Source of the DNA: Chitinophagaceae bacterium
GTDB lineage: Bacteria > Bacteroidota > Bacteroidia > Chitinophagales > Chitinophagaceae
Assembly (NCBI GenBank): GCA_025455245.1
Contig: JALOMX010000004.1
Coordinates: 1-18,130 of the forward strand
DNA: 18,130 nucleotides
Direction of reading: 5' to 3'
The position numbers and the translations under genes are program-made. Positions 1 through 7,427 of this stretch are shown here, piece after piece; positions within the stretch are counted from its first letter, which is position 1, and every line of letters begins with the position of its first letter. Under the pieces are notes generated by a model. It saw only the letters and a program-made list of their open reading frames with translations. It made no database searches and was not told the DNA's origin.

Positions 1-57
1 TCCTGGTGATCAGGTATCAGATTTTTAGCATTTTCTTTTTTAAAAAATTTTTTTGTC

Positions 58-414
58 ATGTTTTTGGATTTGGGCCATACTAAACTAAAAGTATATAAGC
101 AATCAAGAAGGTTTGTAGTTGAAGCATATAAACTTGCAAACGCTTTACCCCCTGATGAAAAATTTGCTATGGTGCAGCAAATAAAAAGGGCTGCGCTTTC
201 TGTCCACTTGAATATTGCCGAAGGATCAAGCAGAAAATCTGTTGTTGAAAGGAAACGGTTTTATGAAATATCAAGAGGATCCATCATTGAAGTGGACGCT
301 GCCATGGATATTGCGGACGATTTAGCTTATTTGGAGAAATTTGATGTTTCGGCACTTGGCACAGAAATGGTGGAGGTTTTCAAATTGGTTTCTGGCCTGA
401 TAAATGCTGAATAA
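58..414 (+). CDS. Four-helix bundle protein (23S rRNA intervening-sequence / S23 family, Avd-like)
   Basis: The 118-residue product matches the family in length and layout: an N-terminal LKVYKQSRRFVVEAYKLA helix, a central QIKRAALSVHLNIAEGSSRKS stretch (about residues 41-61) that is the family hallmark, then a long helix with YEISRGSIIEVDAAMDIA. Family members occur as ORFs inside 23S rRNA intervening sequences and as free-standing genes, and are related to the Avd accessory protein of diversity-generating retroelements. Their biochemical role is poorly known; nucleic-acid binding is the usual guess. No reverse transcriptase, variable repeat or rRNA sequence is visible here, so this is a stand-alone copy just upstream of the S10 promoter. 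It has no Shine-Dalgarno sequence and no TAnnTTTG box in the 57 nt available, so it may be read from upstream. The first ATG was chosen because it gives the usual family length. Family assignment is firm; function is unknown. Confidence 0.85.
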   Translation: MFLDLGHTKLKVYKQSRRFVVEAYKLANALPPDEKFAMVQQIKRAALSVHLNIAEGSSRKSVVERKRFYEISRGSIIEVDAAMDIADDLAYLEKFDVSALGTEMVEVFKLVSGLINAE

Positions 415-460
415 GAGTGGTGCCCCAAACATAAAACCCAAACCCACCCCCACACTCTAC

Positions 461-486
461 TCACCATTCACCACTCACTATTCACT
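461..486. repeat. Heptamer tandem repeat, TCACNAY units
   Basis: Units TCACCAT, TCACCAC, TCACTAT and a partial TCACT follow one another with exact 7-nt period, 47 nt after the four-helix-bundle gene. The preceding 40 nt (about 420-460) are C/A-rich low-complexity DNA with CCCAAAC-like units. No convincing ORF covers it. Confidence 0.7.
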
Positions 487-556
487 AAAAACCTCGATTT
501 CCAATAAGAATGGCCATCTGTTTTTCCCCATTTCCACAAAAATTCTTCCAAAATCT

Positions 557-587
557 TTTGTCACTTCCAAAATTCCCCCTACTTTTG
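557..587 (+). promoter_or_regulatory. Bacteroidota-type sigma promoter for the S10 operon
   Basis: A -33 element TTTG (557-560) is followed by exactly 19 nt and a -7 element TACTTTTG (580-587), fitting the Bacteroidota primary-sigma consensus TTTG-N19-21-TAnnTTTG. Transcription would begin around 592-595, giving a leader of about 25 nt before rpsJ. No other full match was found in the intergenic DNA of the ribosomal cluster, so this is likely the main promoter. Confidence 0.8.
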
Positions 588-618
588 CACTCCCAAATTT
601 ATAAAGGGTCTTTGATAT

Positions 619-924
619 ATGTCTCAACGCATTCGAATCAAATTGCAATCGTACGACCACAATCTGGTTGACAAATCGGCTGAGAAAATCGTAAAAACTG
701 TACGCAGTACAGGTGCCGTAGTTACTGGTCCAATTCCTCTGCCTACGCACAAGAAAATTTTTACGGTATTGCGCTCGCCCCACGTAAACAAGAAAGCTCG
801 TGAGCAGTTTCAGTTGAACACGCACAAGCGCCTGCTTGACATCTATACAAGCAGCAGCCGTACAGTAGATGCACTCAGCAAGCTCGACCTGCCAAGTGGT
901 GTTGATGTCGAAATCAAAGCGTAG
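619..924 (+). CDS. rpsJ: 30S ribosomal protein uS10
   Basis: uS10 binds the 3' major domain of 16S rRNA in the 30S head; in other bacteria it also partners NusB in antitermination. The 101-residue product has the normal length and the family core [20 protein letters not shown] (about residues 37-56), with [15 protein letters not shown] following. It is the first gene of the ribosomal cluster, 31 nt after the promoter -7 box, and has no Shine-Dalgarno motif. It is separated from rplC by an unusually long 280-nt gap. Confidence 0.98.
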   Translation: MSQRIRIKLQSYDHNLVDKSAEKIVKTVRSTGAVVTGPIPLPTHKKIFTVLRSPHVNKKAREQFQLNTHKRLLDIYTSSSRTVDALSKLDLPSGVDVEIKA

Positions 925-1204
925 AACAAAGCGGAAGTTTTCCGCACAGATCTTAAAATAGTCATCTGCCAAAATTCCGTGACAACCGGGAAGAAAGCAG
1001 CTCTGATATAAAAATCATATCGCTCAGCTAACCAAAGCAAAAGCGAACAAACATATGAACAAGCCTTTCAGGGTTTGTTTACTGCCGGTACTTCCGCTTC
1101 CAGAAGTTGGAAAACAAGTGAAAAGGTCGGCAGCTAAACTGGGATTGAATCGTGCCCCGCGCCCGATGTCCTCAACCACCCTGCCGGGCACAAACCGATA
1201 AAGA
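925..1204 (+). promoter_or_regulatory. Structured rpsJ-rplC intercistronic leader (candidate)
   Basis: This 280-nt gap is far longer than its neighbours. It begins with a GCGGAA-GTT-TTCCGC hairpin (931-945), 6 nt after the rpsJ stop. A nested structure follows: CTGCCG (1082-1087) pairs with CGGCAG (1128-1133), enclosing TTCC (1092-1095) with GGAA (1109-1112) and an inner CTT-CCAG-AAG loop. GTGCCC (1152-1157) can pair with GGGCAC (1186-1191), ending 13 nt before the rplC start. No T-tract follows any of these and no TAnnTTTG box is present, so neither a terminator nor a promoter is evident. A 48-codon ORF (1055-1201) also lies here. A ribosomal-protein autoregulatory leader for rplC-rplD is plausible but is inference. 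Confidence 0.4.
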
Positions 1205-1822
1205 ATGAAAGGTATCATTGGAAAAAAAATCGGGATGACCAGCATTTTCGATCCCAACGGCAAGCAAATTGCTTGTACTATTGTTGAAGCTGGTCCCTGT
1301 GTTGTATCGCAGGTAAAAACCGTTGAAACCGACGGTTACAATGCCATTCAGCTTGCTTATGGTGAAAAGAAAGAAAAGCAGGCTACCCGCGCCGAAAAGA
1401 ATCACTTTGCAAAGGCGCAAACATCCCCCAAAAGTTTTGTAAAAGAATTCCGTAACTACTCCATTGAGAAGCAACTTGGTGAAGAAGTGACCATCGACAT
1501 TTTTACCGAAGGTGAAAAAGTTGACATCGTAGGCACTACCAAGGGTAAAGGCTTTCAGGGTGTAGTTAAGCGTCATGGCTTTAGCGGTGTTGGCGAACAA
1601 TCACATGGTCAGCACGACCGTCAGCGCGCTCCGGGTTCTATCGGTAACTCATCTGACGCTTCCCGCGTATTCAAAGGTATGCGTATGGCCGGCCGCATGG
1701 GTGGCGAAAGGGTGAAAATGAAAGGTCTGAAAGTAGTAAAGATTTTCCCCGAGAAAAACTATCTGCTTATCAGCGGTTCTGTTCCCGGCCACAACGGATC
1801 CATCGTTTTAATTCAAAAATAA
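1205..1822 (+). CDS. rplC: 50S ribosomal protein uL3
   Basis: uL3 is an early-assembly 50S protein whose extended loop reaches toward the peptidyl-transferase centre. The 205-residue product shows the loop signature [18 protein letters not shown] (about residues 130-147) and then [20 protein letters not shown]. The position that in E. coli is a methylated glutamine (after PGSIG) is Asn here, so PrmB-type methylation at that site is not expected. It starts 3 nt after the stop of a short leader ORF and is followed by rplD after 59 nt. Confidence 0.98.
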   Translation: MKGIIGKKIGMTSIFDPNGKQIACTIVEAGPCVVSQVKTVETDGYNAIQLAYGEKKEKQATRAEKNHFAKAQTSPKSFVKEFRNYSIEKQLGEEVTIDIFTEGEKVDIVGTTKGKGFQGVVKRHGFSGVGEQSHGQHDRQRAPGSIGNSSDASRVFKGMRMAGRMGGERVKMKGLKVVKIFPEKNYLLISGSVPGHNGSIVLIQK

Positions 1823-1881
1823 TTCCCTCACAAAACCTCAGGAAGTGAACAACAACTGAAAGGGTTTAATAAGGAAACAAT

Positions 1882-2520
1882 ATGACACTCGAAGTTTTAA
1901 ATGCAGCAGGACAAAAAACCGGAAGAACGGTAGAACTTCCCGAAGATATCTTCGGTGTGGAGCCTAACGATCATGTTATTTACCTCGCTGTTAAGCAATA
2001 CCTCGCTGCCCAGCGTCAGGGTACGCACAAGGTAAAAACACGTAAAGAAGTAAAAGGTGCAAGCCGCAAACTTCACCGTCAAAAGGGTACCGGTGGAAGC
2101 CGTAAAGGTAATATCCGTAACCCCTTATACAAAGGTGGTGGTACCATTTTTGGACCCAAGCCCCATGGTTACGACATTAAGTTGAACAGAAAGGTAAAGG
2201 ACCTTGCAAAAATTGGTGCACTTGCTTACAAGGCCAAGGAGAATGCAATCGTTGTTGTTGAAGACATCAACATGGAAACTCCCAAGACCAGCCAGTTTGC
2301 CGGGGTTATGAAAAACCTTGGTGTAGAAAACAAAAAGACATTGTTTGTATATCCTGAGTACAACGATAACCTGTACCTCAGCCTCCGGAACATCCCCAAT
2401 GCTGATGGCAGCATCCTGAGTGATATACATACTTACGAAATAATGAATGCCGATGTGATGGTACTTACAGAAAGTGCTGCAAAGATCTTCACAGAAGCCG
2501 AAGCCGAAGTGGCCGAATAA
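1882..2520 (+). CDS. rplD: 50S ribosomal protein uL4
   Basis: uL4 lines the peptide exit tunnel and in many gammaproteobacteria represses the S10 operon. The 212 residues include the tunnel-loop segment SRKLHRQKGTGGSRKGNIRN (about residues 55-74) and the globular core ENAIVVVEDINMETPKTSQF. The C-terminus ends in an acidic FTEAEAEVAE tail. A weak AAGGA (1871-1875) lies 6 nt before the ATG. Confidence 0.98.
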   Translation: MTLEVLNAAGQKTGRTVELPEDIFGVEPNDHVIYLAVKQYLAAQRQGTHKVKTRKEVKGASRKLHRQKGTGGSRKGNIRNPLYKGGGTIFGPKPHGYDIKLNRKVKDLAKIGALAYKAKENAIVVVEDINMETPKTSQFAGVMKNLGVENKKTLFVYPEYNDNLYLSLRNIPNADGSILSDIHTYEIMNADVMVLTESAAKIFTEAEAEVAE

Positions 2521-2554
2521 GTACGAATTAACGAACTGAATAACTCAGACAGCA

Positions 2555-2854
2555 ATGAAACTGACAGATGTATTAGTAAAGCCGGTACTTACCGAAAAGG
2601 TAAATAAGCTGATGGACAAAAACCGCAGCTATACCTTCATCGTTGACCGTAAGGCCAATAAACTCGAAATCAAAAAAGCGGTTGAAGAGTTTTATGGCGT
2701 AACCGTTACCGATGTAAATACCCTGGTAATGCCCGGAAAAAATAAAACCCGCTACACAAAAGCCGGTTTTATTAAAGGACAGAAGCCTGCCCGCAAGAAG
2801 GCAGTGGTAACTGTAGCCGAAGGCGAAGAAATTAACCTCTACGGTGATATTTAA
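2555..2854 (+). CDS. rplW: 50S ribosomal protein uL23
   Basis: uL23 sits at the tunnel exit and is the docking point for trigger factor and SRP in bacteria. The 99-residue product has the family N-terminus (VLVKPVLTEK), the KANKLEIKKAVEEFYGVTV block (residues about 34-52) and the MPGKNKTRYTKAGFIKGQKP loop. Standard length and position between rplD (34 nt upstream) and rplB. Confidence 0.97.
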   Translation: MKLTDVLVKPVLTEKVNKLMDKNRSYTFIVDRKANKLEIKKAVEEFYGVTVTDVNTLVMPGKNKTRYTKAGFIKGQKPARKKAVVTVAEGEEINLYGDI

Positions 2855-2928
2855 TCGCATTTAAAGAAAGGCAACCAACCGCCGCAAAGTGTTGAAACTA
2901 ATAAAGAGACAGAAAACAGACAGAAGCA

Positions 2929-3768
2929 ATGGCACTGAAAAAATTTAAACCGGTTACCGCAGGCACCCGCTGGAGAATTGGGAACGCCTATGCCGAACTG
3001 ACCACAGACACTCCCGAAAAATCACTGATTGAATCAGTAAGCAAAACGGGTGGTCGGAATGCTCAGGGACGTCGTACCATGCGTATGATTGGCGGTGGTC
3101 ATAAGAAGAAGTACCGTATTATTGACTTTAAGCGGAATAAGAAAAATATTGAGGCCACTGTACTTACAGTGGAATACGATCCCAACCGTACTTGCTTTAT
3201 CTCATTGGTTGAATATGCCGATGGCGAGAAGCGTTATATCATCGCTCCCCAGGGCATTCAGGTAGGGCAGAAGATTGTAAGTGGCGACGATGTTGCCCCT
3301 GAAGTTGGTAATTCTCTTCAAATGAAGAACATTCCTTTGGGTACCAACGTGCACAACATTGAAATGCAGCCGGGACAGGGCGGTAAGCTTGTTCGCAGTG
3401 CAGGCAGCAGTGCACAGCTTACCAACAAGGAAGAAAAGTATGCCATCTTAAAAATGCCTTCCGGCGAATTACGTAAACTGCTTATCAACTGTTATGCAAC
3501 CGTAGGTGTGGTAAGCAATAGCGATCATAACCTGCAGAGCAAGGGTAAAGCCGGTCGTAACCGTTGGTTGGGTATTCGCCCCCGCGTTCGTGGTGTTGCA
3601 ATGAACCCGGTAGATCACCCGATGGGTGGTGGTGAAGGTCGCGCAAGTGGTGGTCACCCGCGCAGCCGCACCGGTAAGTATGCTAAAGGTGAAAAGACCC
3701 GTACAAAAGGCAAGGCATCTGATAAGCTTATTATTCAGCGTCGCGACGGTAAAAAATTAGCAAAATAA
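2929..3768 (+). CDS. rplB: 50S ribosomal protein uL2
   Basis: uL2 is needed for subunit association and for an active peptidyl-transferase centre. The 279-residue product is full length. The C-terminal signature [20 protein letters not shown] (226-245) contains His230, equivalent to the functionally important E. coli His229. The RNA-binding core and basic tail (RTRTKG-like, then IIQRRDGKK) are intact. Next is a 98-nt gap with an inverted heptamer array, then rpsS. Confidence 0.98.
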   Translation: MALKKFKPVTAGTRWRIGNAYAELTTDTPEKSLIESVSKTGGRNAQGRRTMRMIGGGHKKKYRIIDFKRNKKNIEATVLTVEYDPNRTCFISLVEYADGEKRYIIAPQGIQVGQKIVSGDDVAPEVGNSLQMKNIPLGTNVHNIEMQPGQGGKLVRSAGSSAQLTNKEEKYAILKMPSGELRKLLINCYATVGVVSNSDHNLQSKGKAGRNRWLGIRPRVRGVAMNPVDHPMGGGEGRASGGHPRSRTGKYAKGEKTRTKGKASDKLIIQRRDGKKLAK

Positions 3769-3783
3769 AAATCCCAAAGGGAC

Positions 3784-3838
3784 AAATTCCAATTCCCAAT
3801 ATAGATAACACAAGGAGATGGATTGGAATTTGGAATTT
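3784..3838 (+). repeat. Inverted heptamer-array hairpin, rplB-rpsS gap
   Basis: Left arm AAATTCCAATTCCCAAT (3784-3800) is nearly the reverse complement of the right arm ATTGGAATTTGGAATTT (3822-3838), differing by a base shift of one A/C. The loop is about 21 nt. A further GGAATTT copy follows at 3846-3852. The whole hairpin lies between the rplB stop and the rpsS start, 28 nt before the ATG. Confidence 0.65.
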
Positions 3839-3866
3839 GAAAACTGGAATTTATAAATAATCAAAT

Positions 3867-4136
3867 ATGGGTCGTTCAATTAAAAAAGGTCCTTATGTAG
3901 ATGCCAAGCTCGAGAAAAAAATCGTGAACATGGCAGAGGGCAAGGTTAAAAAAGGTGTTATTAAAACCTGGAGTCGCCGTAGCACCATTACACCCGATTT
4001 TGTTGGTCAAACTTTTGCAGTACACAACGGGAACAAGTTTATCCCGGTTTATGTAACTGAATTCATGGTTGGTCACAAGCTTGGTGAATTTGCCCCCACA
4101 CGTAACTTCAGGGGACACGCTGGAAGTAAAAAATAA
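3867..4136 (+). CDS. rpsS: 30S ribosomal protein uS19
   Basis: uS19 forms a head complex with uS13 and contacts the A-site region. The 89-residue product begins [15 protein letters not shown] and carries the signature [20 protein letters not shown] followed by [18 protein letters not shown]. Complete, standard length; 54 nt ahead of rplV. Confidence 0.98.
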   Translation: MGRSIKKGPYVDAKLEKKIVNMAEGKVKKGVIKTWSRRSTITPDFVGQTFAVHNGNKFIPVYVTEFMVGHKLGEFAPTRNFRGHAGSKK

Positions 4137-4190
4137 TTGTAACAGACAATAGGTAAGGGTAAGCAAACCCAACCGTTAAAGAATAGAAAC

Positions 4191-4526
4191 ATGGAAGCAA
4201 TAGCCAAATTAAGAAACTACCCCACATCGCCTCGGAAAATGCGTCTGTTGGCCGATTTGGTAAGGGGCATGCAGGTTGACAAGGCTTTGGCCGTATTGGA
4301 ACACAGTGCCAAGCACCCAAGTGTACCTCTTGCAAAGCTGGTAAAGAGCGCCGTTTTTAACTGGAAAGCCAAGAATGAAGGCGAAGACGAAAGCGGATTG
4401 GTAGTAAAAACCATCATGGTTGATGGTGGTCGCACCCTGAAGAGAATGCGTCCTGCACCTCAGGGCCGTGGATACCGCGTTCGTAAGCGCAGCAATCATG
4501 TAACTGTAATTGTAGACACTAAATAA
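4191..4526 (+). CDS. rplV: 50S ribosomal protein uL22
   Basis: uL22 lines the exit tunnel with a long beta hairpin, the site of many macrolide-resistance changes in other bacteria. The 111 residues include the core [18 protein letters not shown] (about residues 9-26) and the hairpin [20 protein letters not shown] (about 83-102), which looks uninterrupted. A 102-nt spacer with a strong inverted repeat follows. Confidence 0.98.
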   Translation: MEAIAKLRNYPTSPRKMRLLADLVRGMQVDKALAVLEHSAKHPSVPLAKLVKSAVFNWKAKNEGEDESGLVVKTIMVDGGRTLKRMRPAPQGRGYRVRKRSNHVTVIVDTK

Positions 4527-4536
4527 CAATCATAAC

Positions 4537-4622
4537 AAATCCCAAATAGGGAAATCCCAAATTCCAAAGGGACGACCCGAATAGTTTTGGAATTTGGAAT
4601 TTTTTAAAATTTTTGGAATTTT
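4537..4622 (+). repeat. Inverted heptamer-array hairpin, rplV-rpsC gap
   Basis: The left side runs AAATCCC-AAATAGGG-AAATCCC-AAATTCC from 4537 to 4565. AAATCCCAAATTCCAAA (4552-4568) pairs with TTTGGAATTTGGAATTT (4586-4602) at 16 of 17 positions around a 17-nt loop. Another TTTTTGGAATTTT copy follows at 4610-4622. The array fills nearly all of the gap and ends 6 nt before the rpsC ATG. Confidence 0.75.
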
Positions 4623-4628
4623 AATATT

Positions 4629-5435
4629 ATGGGTCAAAAAGCAAATCCAATCGGTAACAGGCTCGGTATCATCCGTGGTTGGGAGAGCAATTGGTTTGGA
4701 ACCAGCAAAGATTATGCCGGTAAACTGATTGAGGACAACAAGATTCGCAACTACCTCAATGCGCGTATCAACAAGGGTGGTATCGCTAAGATTGTTATCG
4801 AGCGTACCCTCAATAAGCTTATTGTTACAATTCATACAAGCAAGCCCGGTATCATTATTGGAAAGGGTGGCGGTGAAGTAGATCGCATAAAGGAAGAGCT
4901 TAAGAAGCTCACCGGAAATGAAGATGTACAGATCAATATCCTTGAAATCCGTCGTCCTGAAATAGATGCCATGATTGTTGGCGATACTATTGCCCGTCAG
5001 ATTGAAAACCGTATCAGCTACAAGCGTGCCATTAAAATGGCAATTGCTTCTGCCATGCGCATGGGTGCTGAGGGTATTAAGGTGAAGGCAAGTGGTCGTT
5101 TGGGAGGCGCTGAAATTGCCCGTTCCGAAGAAATTAAAATGGGTCGTGTACCCCTGCATACTTTCCGCATGGATATTGATTATGCAAGTGTTGCTGCTCA
5201 AACCGTTTACGGAAAAATTGGTATCAAGGTTTGGATTTGTAAAGGTGAAGTGCTGAGCAAGCGTGACCTGAACCCCAATTTTGTAGGTACCGGTGGAAGC
5301 CTGAGCGATCGTCGTGGAGATGATCATCGTGGTGGCGACCGTGACCGTGGCGGACGCAGGGATGATCGTGGTGGTCGCGGTGGTGGCCGCCGGGATGACC
5401 GTCGTGGCGGTGGACGTGATGACCGTCGTGGATAA
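4629..5435 (+). CDS. rpsC: 30S ribosomal protein uS3 with Arg/Gly/Asp-rich C-terminal tail
   Basis: uS3 lies at the mRNA entry channel and contributes to mRNA unwinding. The first ~212 residues are a normal bacterial uS3: [13 protein letters not shown] start, KH domain with GIIIGKGG (residues 74-81), and the C-terminal domain with [14 protein letters not shown] (154-167) and VWICKGEVL. Residues about 222-268 form an added tail built from RGG, RDD and DRRGG units, with no hydrophobic core. The tail is encoded by near-repeats; GATGACCGTCGTGG occurs at 5394-5407 and again at 5418-5431, 24 nt apart. Many bacterial uS3 proteins end near the core, so this extension is the odd part. It resembles RGG-type RNA-binding tails, a guess from composition. 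Confidence 0.97.
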   Translation: MGQKANPIGNRLGIIRGWESNWFGTSKDYAGKLIEDNKIRNYLNARINKGGIAKIVIERTLNKLIVTIHTSKPGIIIGKGGGEVDRIKEELKKLTGNEDVQINILEIRRPEIDAMIVGDTIARQIENRISYKRAIKMAIASAMRMGAEGIKVKASGRLGGAEIARSEEIKMGRVPLHTFRMDIDYASVAAQTVYGKIGIKVWICKGEVLSKRDLNPNFVGTGGSLSDRRGDDHRGGDRDRGGRRDDRGGRGGGRRDDRRGGGRDDRRG

Positions 5436-5488
5436 TTGAAACGAAGCGAAAGATTAACAAGATTAAGAAACATTCAAATTTTCGATAA

Positions 5489-5908
5489 ATGTTACAACCG
5501 AAAAGAACCAAGTTCCGCAAACAACAAAAGGGGCGCATTCGCGAAGTGGCCAAGCGTGGAACCACTATTTCGTTCGGATCATTTGCGCTTAAAGCGTTGG
5601 AACCCATCTGGTTGAACAACCGTCAAATTGAAAGCGCCCGTCAGGCTATGACTCGTGCTATGAAGCGTGAAGGTAGTGTCTGGATCCGTATTTTCCCCGA
5701 TAAGGTTATTACCCGTAAGCCTGCCGAAGTGAGGATGGGTAAGGGTAAAGGTAACCCCGAATTCTGGGCTGCTGTCGTTGAACCGGGTCGTATTTTGTTT
5801 GAAGTGGATGGTGTACCGGCTGACGTCGCCAAACATGCCATGGAACTGGCAGCACAAAAGCTTCCTATTAAAACCAAGTTTGTTACCCGCCGCGATTATG
5901 TTGCTTAA
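5489..5908 (+). CDS. rplP: 50S ribosomal protein uL16
   Basis: uL16 binds near the A-site and organises the tRNA-binding face of the 50S. The 139-residue product starts [18 protein letters not shown] and contains the invariant [17 protein letters not shown] (about residues 80-96), which includes the Arg that is hydroxylated in E. coli. Complete; 53 nt after rpsC and 39 nt before rpmC. Confidence 0.98.
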   Translation: MLQPKRTKFRKQQKGRIREVAKRGTTISFGSFALKALEPIWLNNRQIESARQAMTRAMKREGSVWIRIFPDKVITRKPAEVRMGKGKGNPEFWAAVVEPGRILFEVDGVPADVAKHAMELAAQKLPIKTKFVTRRDYVA

Positions 5909-5947
5909 TCCGGGGTAGGTAGTTAACCATATTTCAAATAAGATACT

Positions 5948-6157
5948 ATGTCAAAGAAAATCGATTTTAATAAAAGCCTGGTTGAGATGAATGCCGACGA
6001 TCTGAAGGCACGCATCCGCGAAGATGAAATGCGTTTAAAAAAGCTCACTTTCGCCCATGCCATTACACCGCTCGAAAATCCTATGAGCATTCGTTCGCTT
6101 CGCCGCGACATTGCAAGGATGAAAACTGAACTGAAAAAAAGGGAACTGGCAGGTTAA
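5948..6157 (+). CDS. rpmC: 50S ribosomal protein uL29
   Basis: uL29 sits next to uL23 at the exit tunnel. The 69-residue, two-helix product carries the family motif LKARIREDEMRLKKLTFAHA (about residues 18-37) and the SIRSLRRDIARMKTEL block near the end. Position between rplP and rpsQ is canonical. Confidence 0.96.
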   Translation: MSKKIDFNKSLVEMNADDLKARIREDEMRLKKLTFAHAITPLENPMSIRSLRRDIARMKTELKKRELAG

Positions 6158-6223
6158 TTACAGCATGCCGTTCTTAATTATAGAATCAAAAATCATCTAA
6201 GGTCCTTTTTAAAACCGGGATTT

Positions 6224-6229
6224 AGGAGG
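6224..6229 (+). promoter_or_regulatory. Perfect Shine-Dalgarno sequence of rpsQ
   Basis: AGGAGG lies 5 nt before the rpsQ ATG. Most genes in this window have no such motif, as is usual in Bacteroidota, so this exception may mark special translational control. A TCCT at 6203-6206 upstream could partly pair with it. Confidence 0.75.
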
Positions 6230-6234
6230 AACAA

Positions 6235-6510
6235 ATGGAAACAGTTAATATTCAGGAAACCAGAAATTTACGTAAGACCAGGATAGGTATCGTAACAAGC
6301 AACAAAATGGACAAAACCATTACGGTAGCTGTTGAACGTAAAGTGAAGCACCCTATTTATGGTAAGTTCGTAAAAAAGACTACTAAGTTTCATGCGCATG
6401 ATGAAAAGAACGAGTGCAGCATTGGCGATACCGTTCGTATCATGGAAACTCGTCCGCTCAGCAAAACCAAGCGCTGGAGACTGGCCGAAGTGGTTGAAAA
6501 AGTGAAATAG
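6235..6510 (+). CDS. rpsQ: 30S ribosomal protein uS17
   Basis: uS17 is a primary 16S rRNA-binding OB-fold protein. The 91 residues show [20 protein letters not shown] (about residues 17-36), [19 protein letters not shown] and the family signature [20 protein letters not shown]. The start is supported by the AGGAGG at 6224-6229. Confidence 0.98.
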   Translation: METVNIQETRNLRKTRIGIVTSNKMDKTITVAVERKVKHPIYGKFVKKTTKFHAHDEKNECSIGDTVRIMETRPLSKTKRWRLAEVVEKVK

Positions 6511-6578
6511 GCTCTGGAAGATTCCATGGCTTCAAGCTAAAGGACGTTGGTGCCGGAAGCCTCTGAAAAAATTAATCA

Positions 6579-6650
6579 TTTGAGATTTGAGGTTTGAAAT
6601 TAGTTTAATACGAATTCGAATATCAAATCTGGAATTTCAAATTTCAAATT
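6579..6650 (+). repeat. Heptamer-array hairpin directly before rplN
   Basis: Three heptamers TTTGAGA, TTTGAGG and TTTGAAA (6579-6599) face two AATTTCA units plus AATT (6633-6650). Positions 6584-6601 and 6633-6650 give 18 consecutive pairs, 15 Watson-Crick and 3 G-U on the mRNA strand, around a 31-nt loop. The hairpin ends 7 nt before the rplN ATG. Confidence 0.75.
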
Positions 6651-6657
6651 AGAAAAA

Positions 6658-7026
6658 ATGATACAGCAAGAAAGCAGACTGAATGTAGCGGACAACAGCG
6701 GTGCCAAAGAAGTACTGTGCATCCGTGTGCTGGGTAACAGCGGTCAGGATTATGCCAAGATTGGAGATAAAATTGTGGTAACTGTAAAAGATGCCATTCC
6801 CGGTGGTAACATGAAGAAAGGTACAGTTACAAAAGCAGTAATTGTTCGTACTAAAAATAAGTTGCGTCGTAAGGATGGTTCCTATATCCGCTTCGATGAC
6901 AATGCCGTTGTAATATTGAATAATGCAGATGAACCTCGTGGTACACGCATTTTCGGGCCTGTTGCCCGTGAATTGCGCGATAAGGGTTACATGAAGATCG
7001 TTTCATTGGCTCCCGAAGTTCTGTAA
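6658..7026 (+). CDS. rplN: 50S ribosomal protein uL14
   Basis: uL14 is at the subunit interface, in bridge contact with 16S rRNA, and is the binding site of the silencing factor RsfS. The 122-residue product starts [20 protein letters not shown] and ends with [20 protein letters not shown], both diagnostic. Standard length. Its start lies 7 nt after a predicted 18-bp hairpin. Confidence 0.98.
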   Translation: MIQQESRLNVADNSGAKEVLCIRVLGNSGQDYAKIGDKIVVTVKDAIPGGNMKKGTVTKAVIVRTKNKLRRKDGSYIRFDDNAVVILNNADEPRGTRIFGPVARELRDKGYMKIVSLAPEVL

Positions 7027-7088
7027 TTATAAAGTTCAAGATTTTTTAACTGCGTTTGGCAACTATCAAGCGCAATAAGCAAACAGAA

Positions 7089-7427
7089 ATGAATAAGCGT
7101 TTTAAACCAAAGTTCAGCATCAAGAAGGGCGACAGCGTGGTGGTGATCGCAGGCGATGATAAAGACCTTACCAAGCCCCGCACCGTGCTGGCAGTTATGC
7201 CTACAGATGCCAAAGTATTGGTAGAGGGTGTTAACATTCAAACCAAGCACACCAAGCCTTCGGCCACGAATACCAAAGGTGGTATTGTAAAAAAGGAAGC
7301 CCCTATTGCCATCAGCAATGTGATGCTTTGGGATCCCAAGGCAAAAGCAGCTACCCGCATTAAGCGCGACCGCATCGAGGGTAAACTTGTTCGTGTATCC
7401 AAAAAATCAGGGGAGGTAATTAAATAA
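7089..7427 (+). CDS. rplX: 50S ribosomal protein uL24
   Basis: uL24 is an assembly-initiator protein with a KOW domain near the tunnel exit. From the ATG at 7089 the product is 112 residues, beginning [26 protein letters not shown] (KOW region) and continuing [29 protein letters not shown]. The frame extends upstream to a TTG at 7056 (123 residues). The ATG is preferred because it starts where related Chitinophagaceae L24 proteins appear to start, but neither has a Shine-Dalgarno sequence. The stop overlaps the rplE start by one base (TAATG), so the two are probably translationally coupled. Confidence 0.93.
   Translation: MNKRFKPKFSIKKGDSVVVIAGDDKDLTKPRTVLAVMPTDAKVLVEGVNIQTKHTKPSATNTKGGIVKKEAPIAISNVMLWDPKAKAATRIKRDRIEGKLVRVSKKSGEVIK
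7412..7417 (+). promoter_or_regulatory. Shine-Dalgarno sequence of rplE inside rplX
   Basis: GGAGGT, in the context GGGGAGGT, lies 9 nt before the rplE ATG and is formed by the last Gly-Glu-Val codons (GGG GAG GTA) of rplX. Nearby genes prefer GGT/GGC and GAA, so these codons may be kept for the motif. It supports initiation at the TAATG overlap. Confidence 0.7.

Noticed and set aside
1..57. Possible terminator or end of an upstream gene (TGAT-CAGGT-ATCA, then T-rich DNA).
   Set aside because: The stem is only 4 bp and too little upstream sequence is visible to decide.
58..414. Diversity-generating retroelement, suggested by the Avd-like protein.
   Set aside because: No reverse transcriptase, template repeat or variable repeat is present.
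404..604. A 66-codon plus-strand frame after the four-helix-bundle gene.
   Set aside because: It covers the heptamer repeat and the S10 promoter, and its residues are low complexity.
478..972. A 164-codon minus-strand frame across the promoter and rpsJ.
   Set aside because: It overlaps rpsJ almost fully and reads through a well-formed promoter; treated as chance.
4530..5327. A 265-codon minus-strand open frame opposite rpsC.
   Set aside because: It is the antisense shadow of a strongly coding gene, has low-complexity content and no recognisable domain.
5224..5619. A His-rich minus-strand frame (HHDGHH-type) across the uS3 tail.
   Set aside because: It is only the reverse reading of the Arg/Gly/Asp repeat codons; no start context or family.
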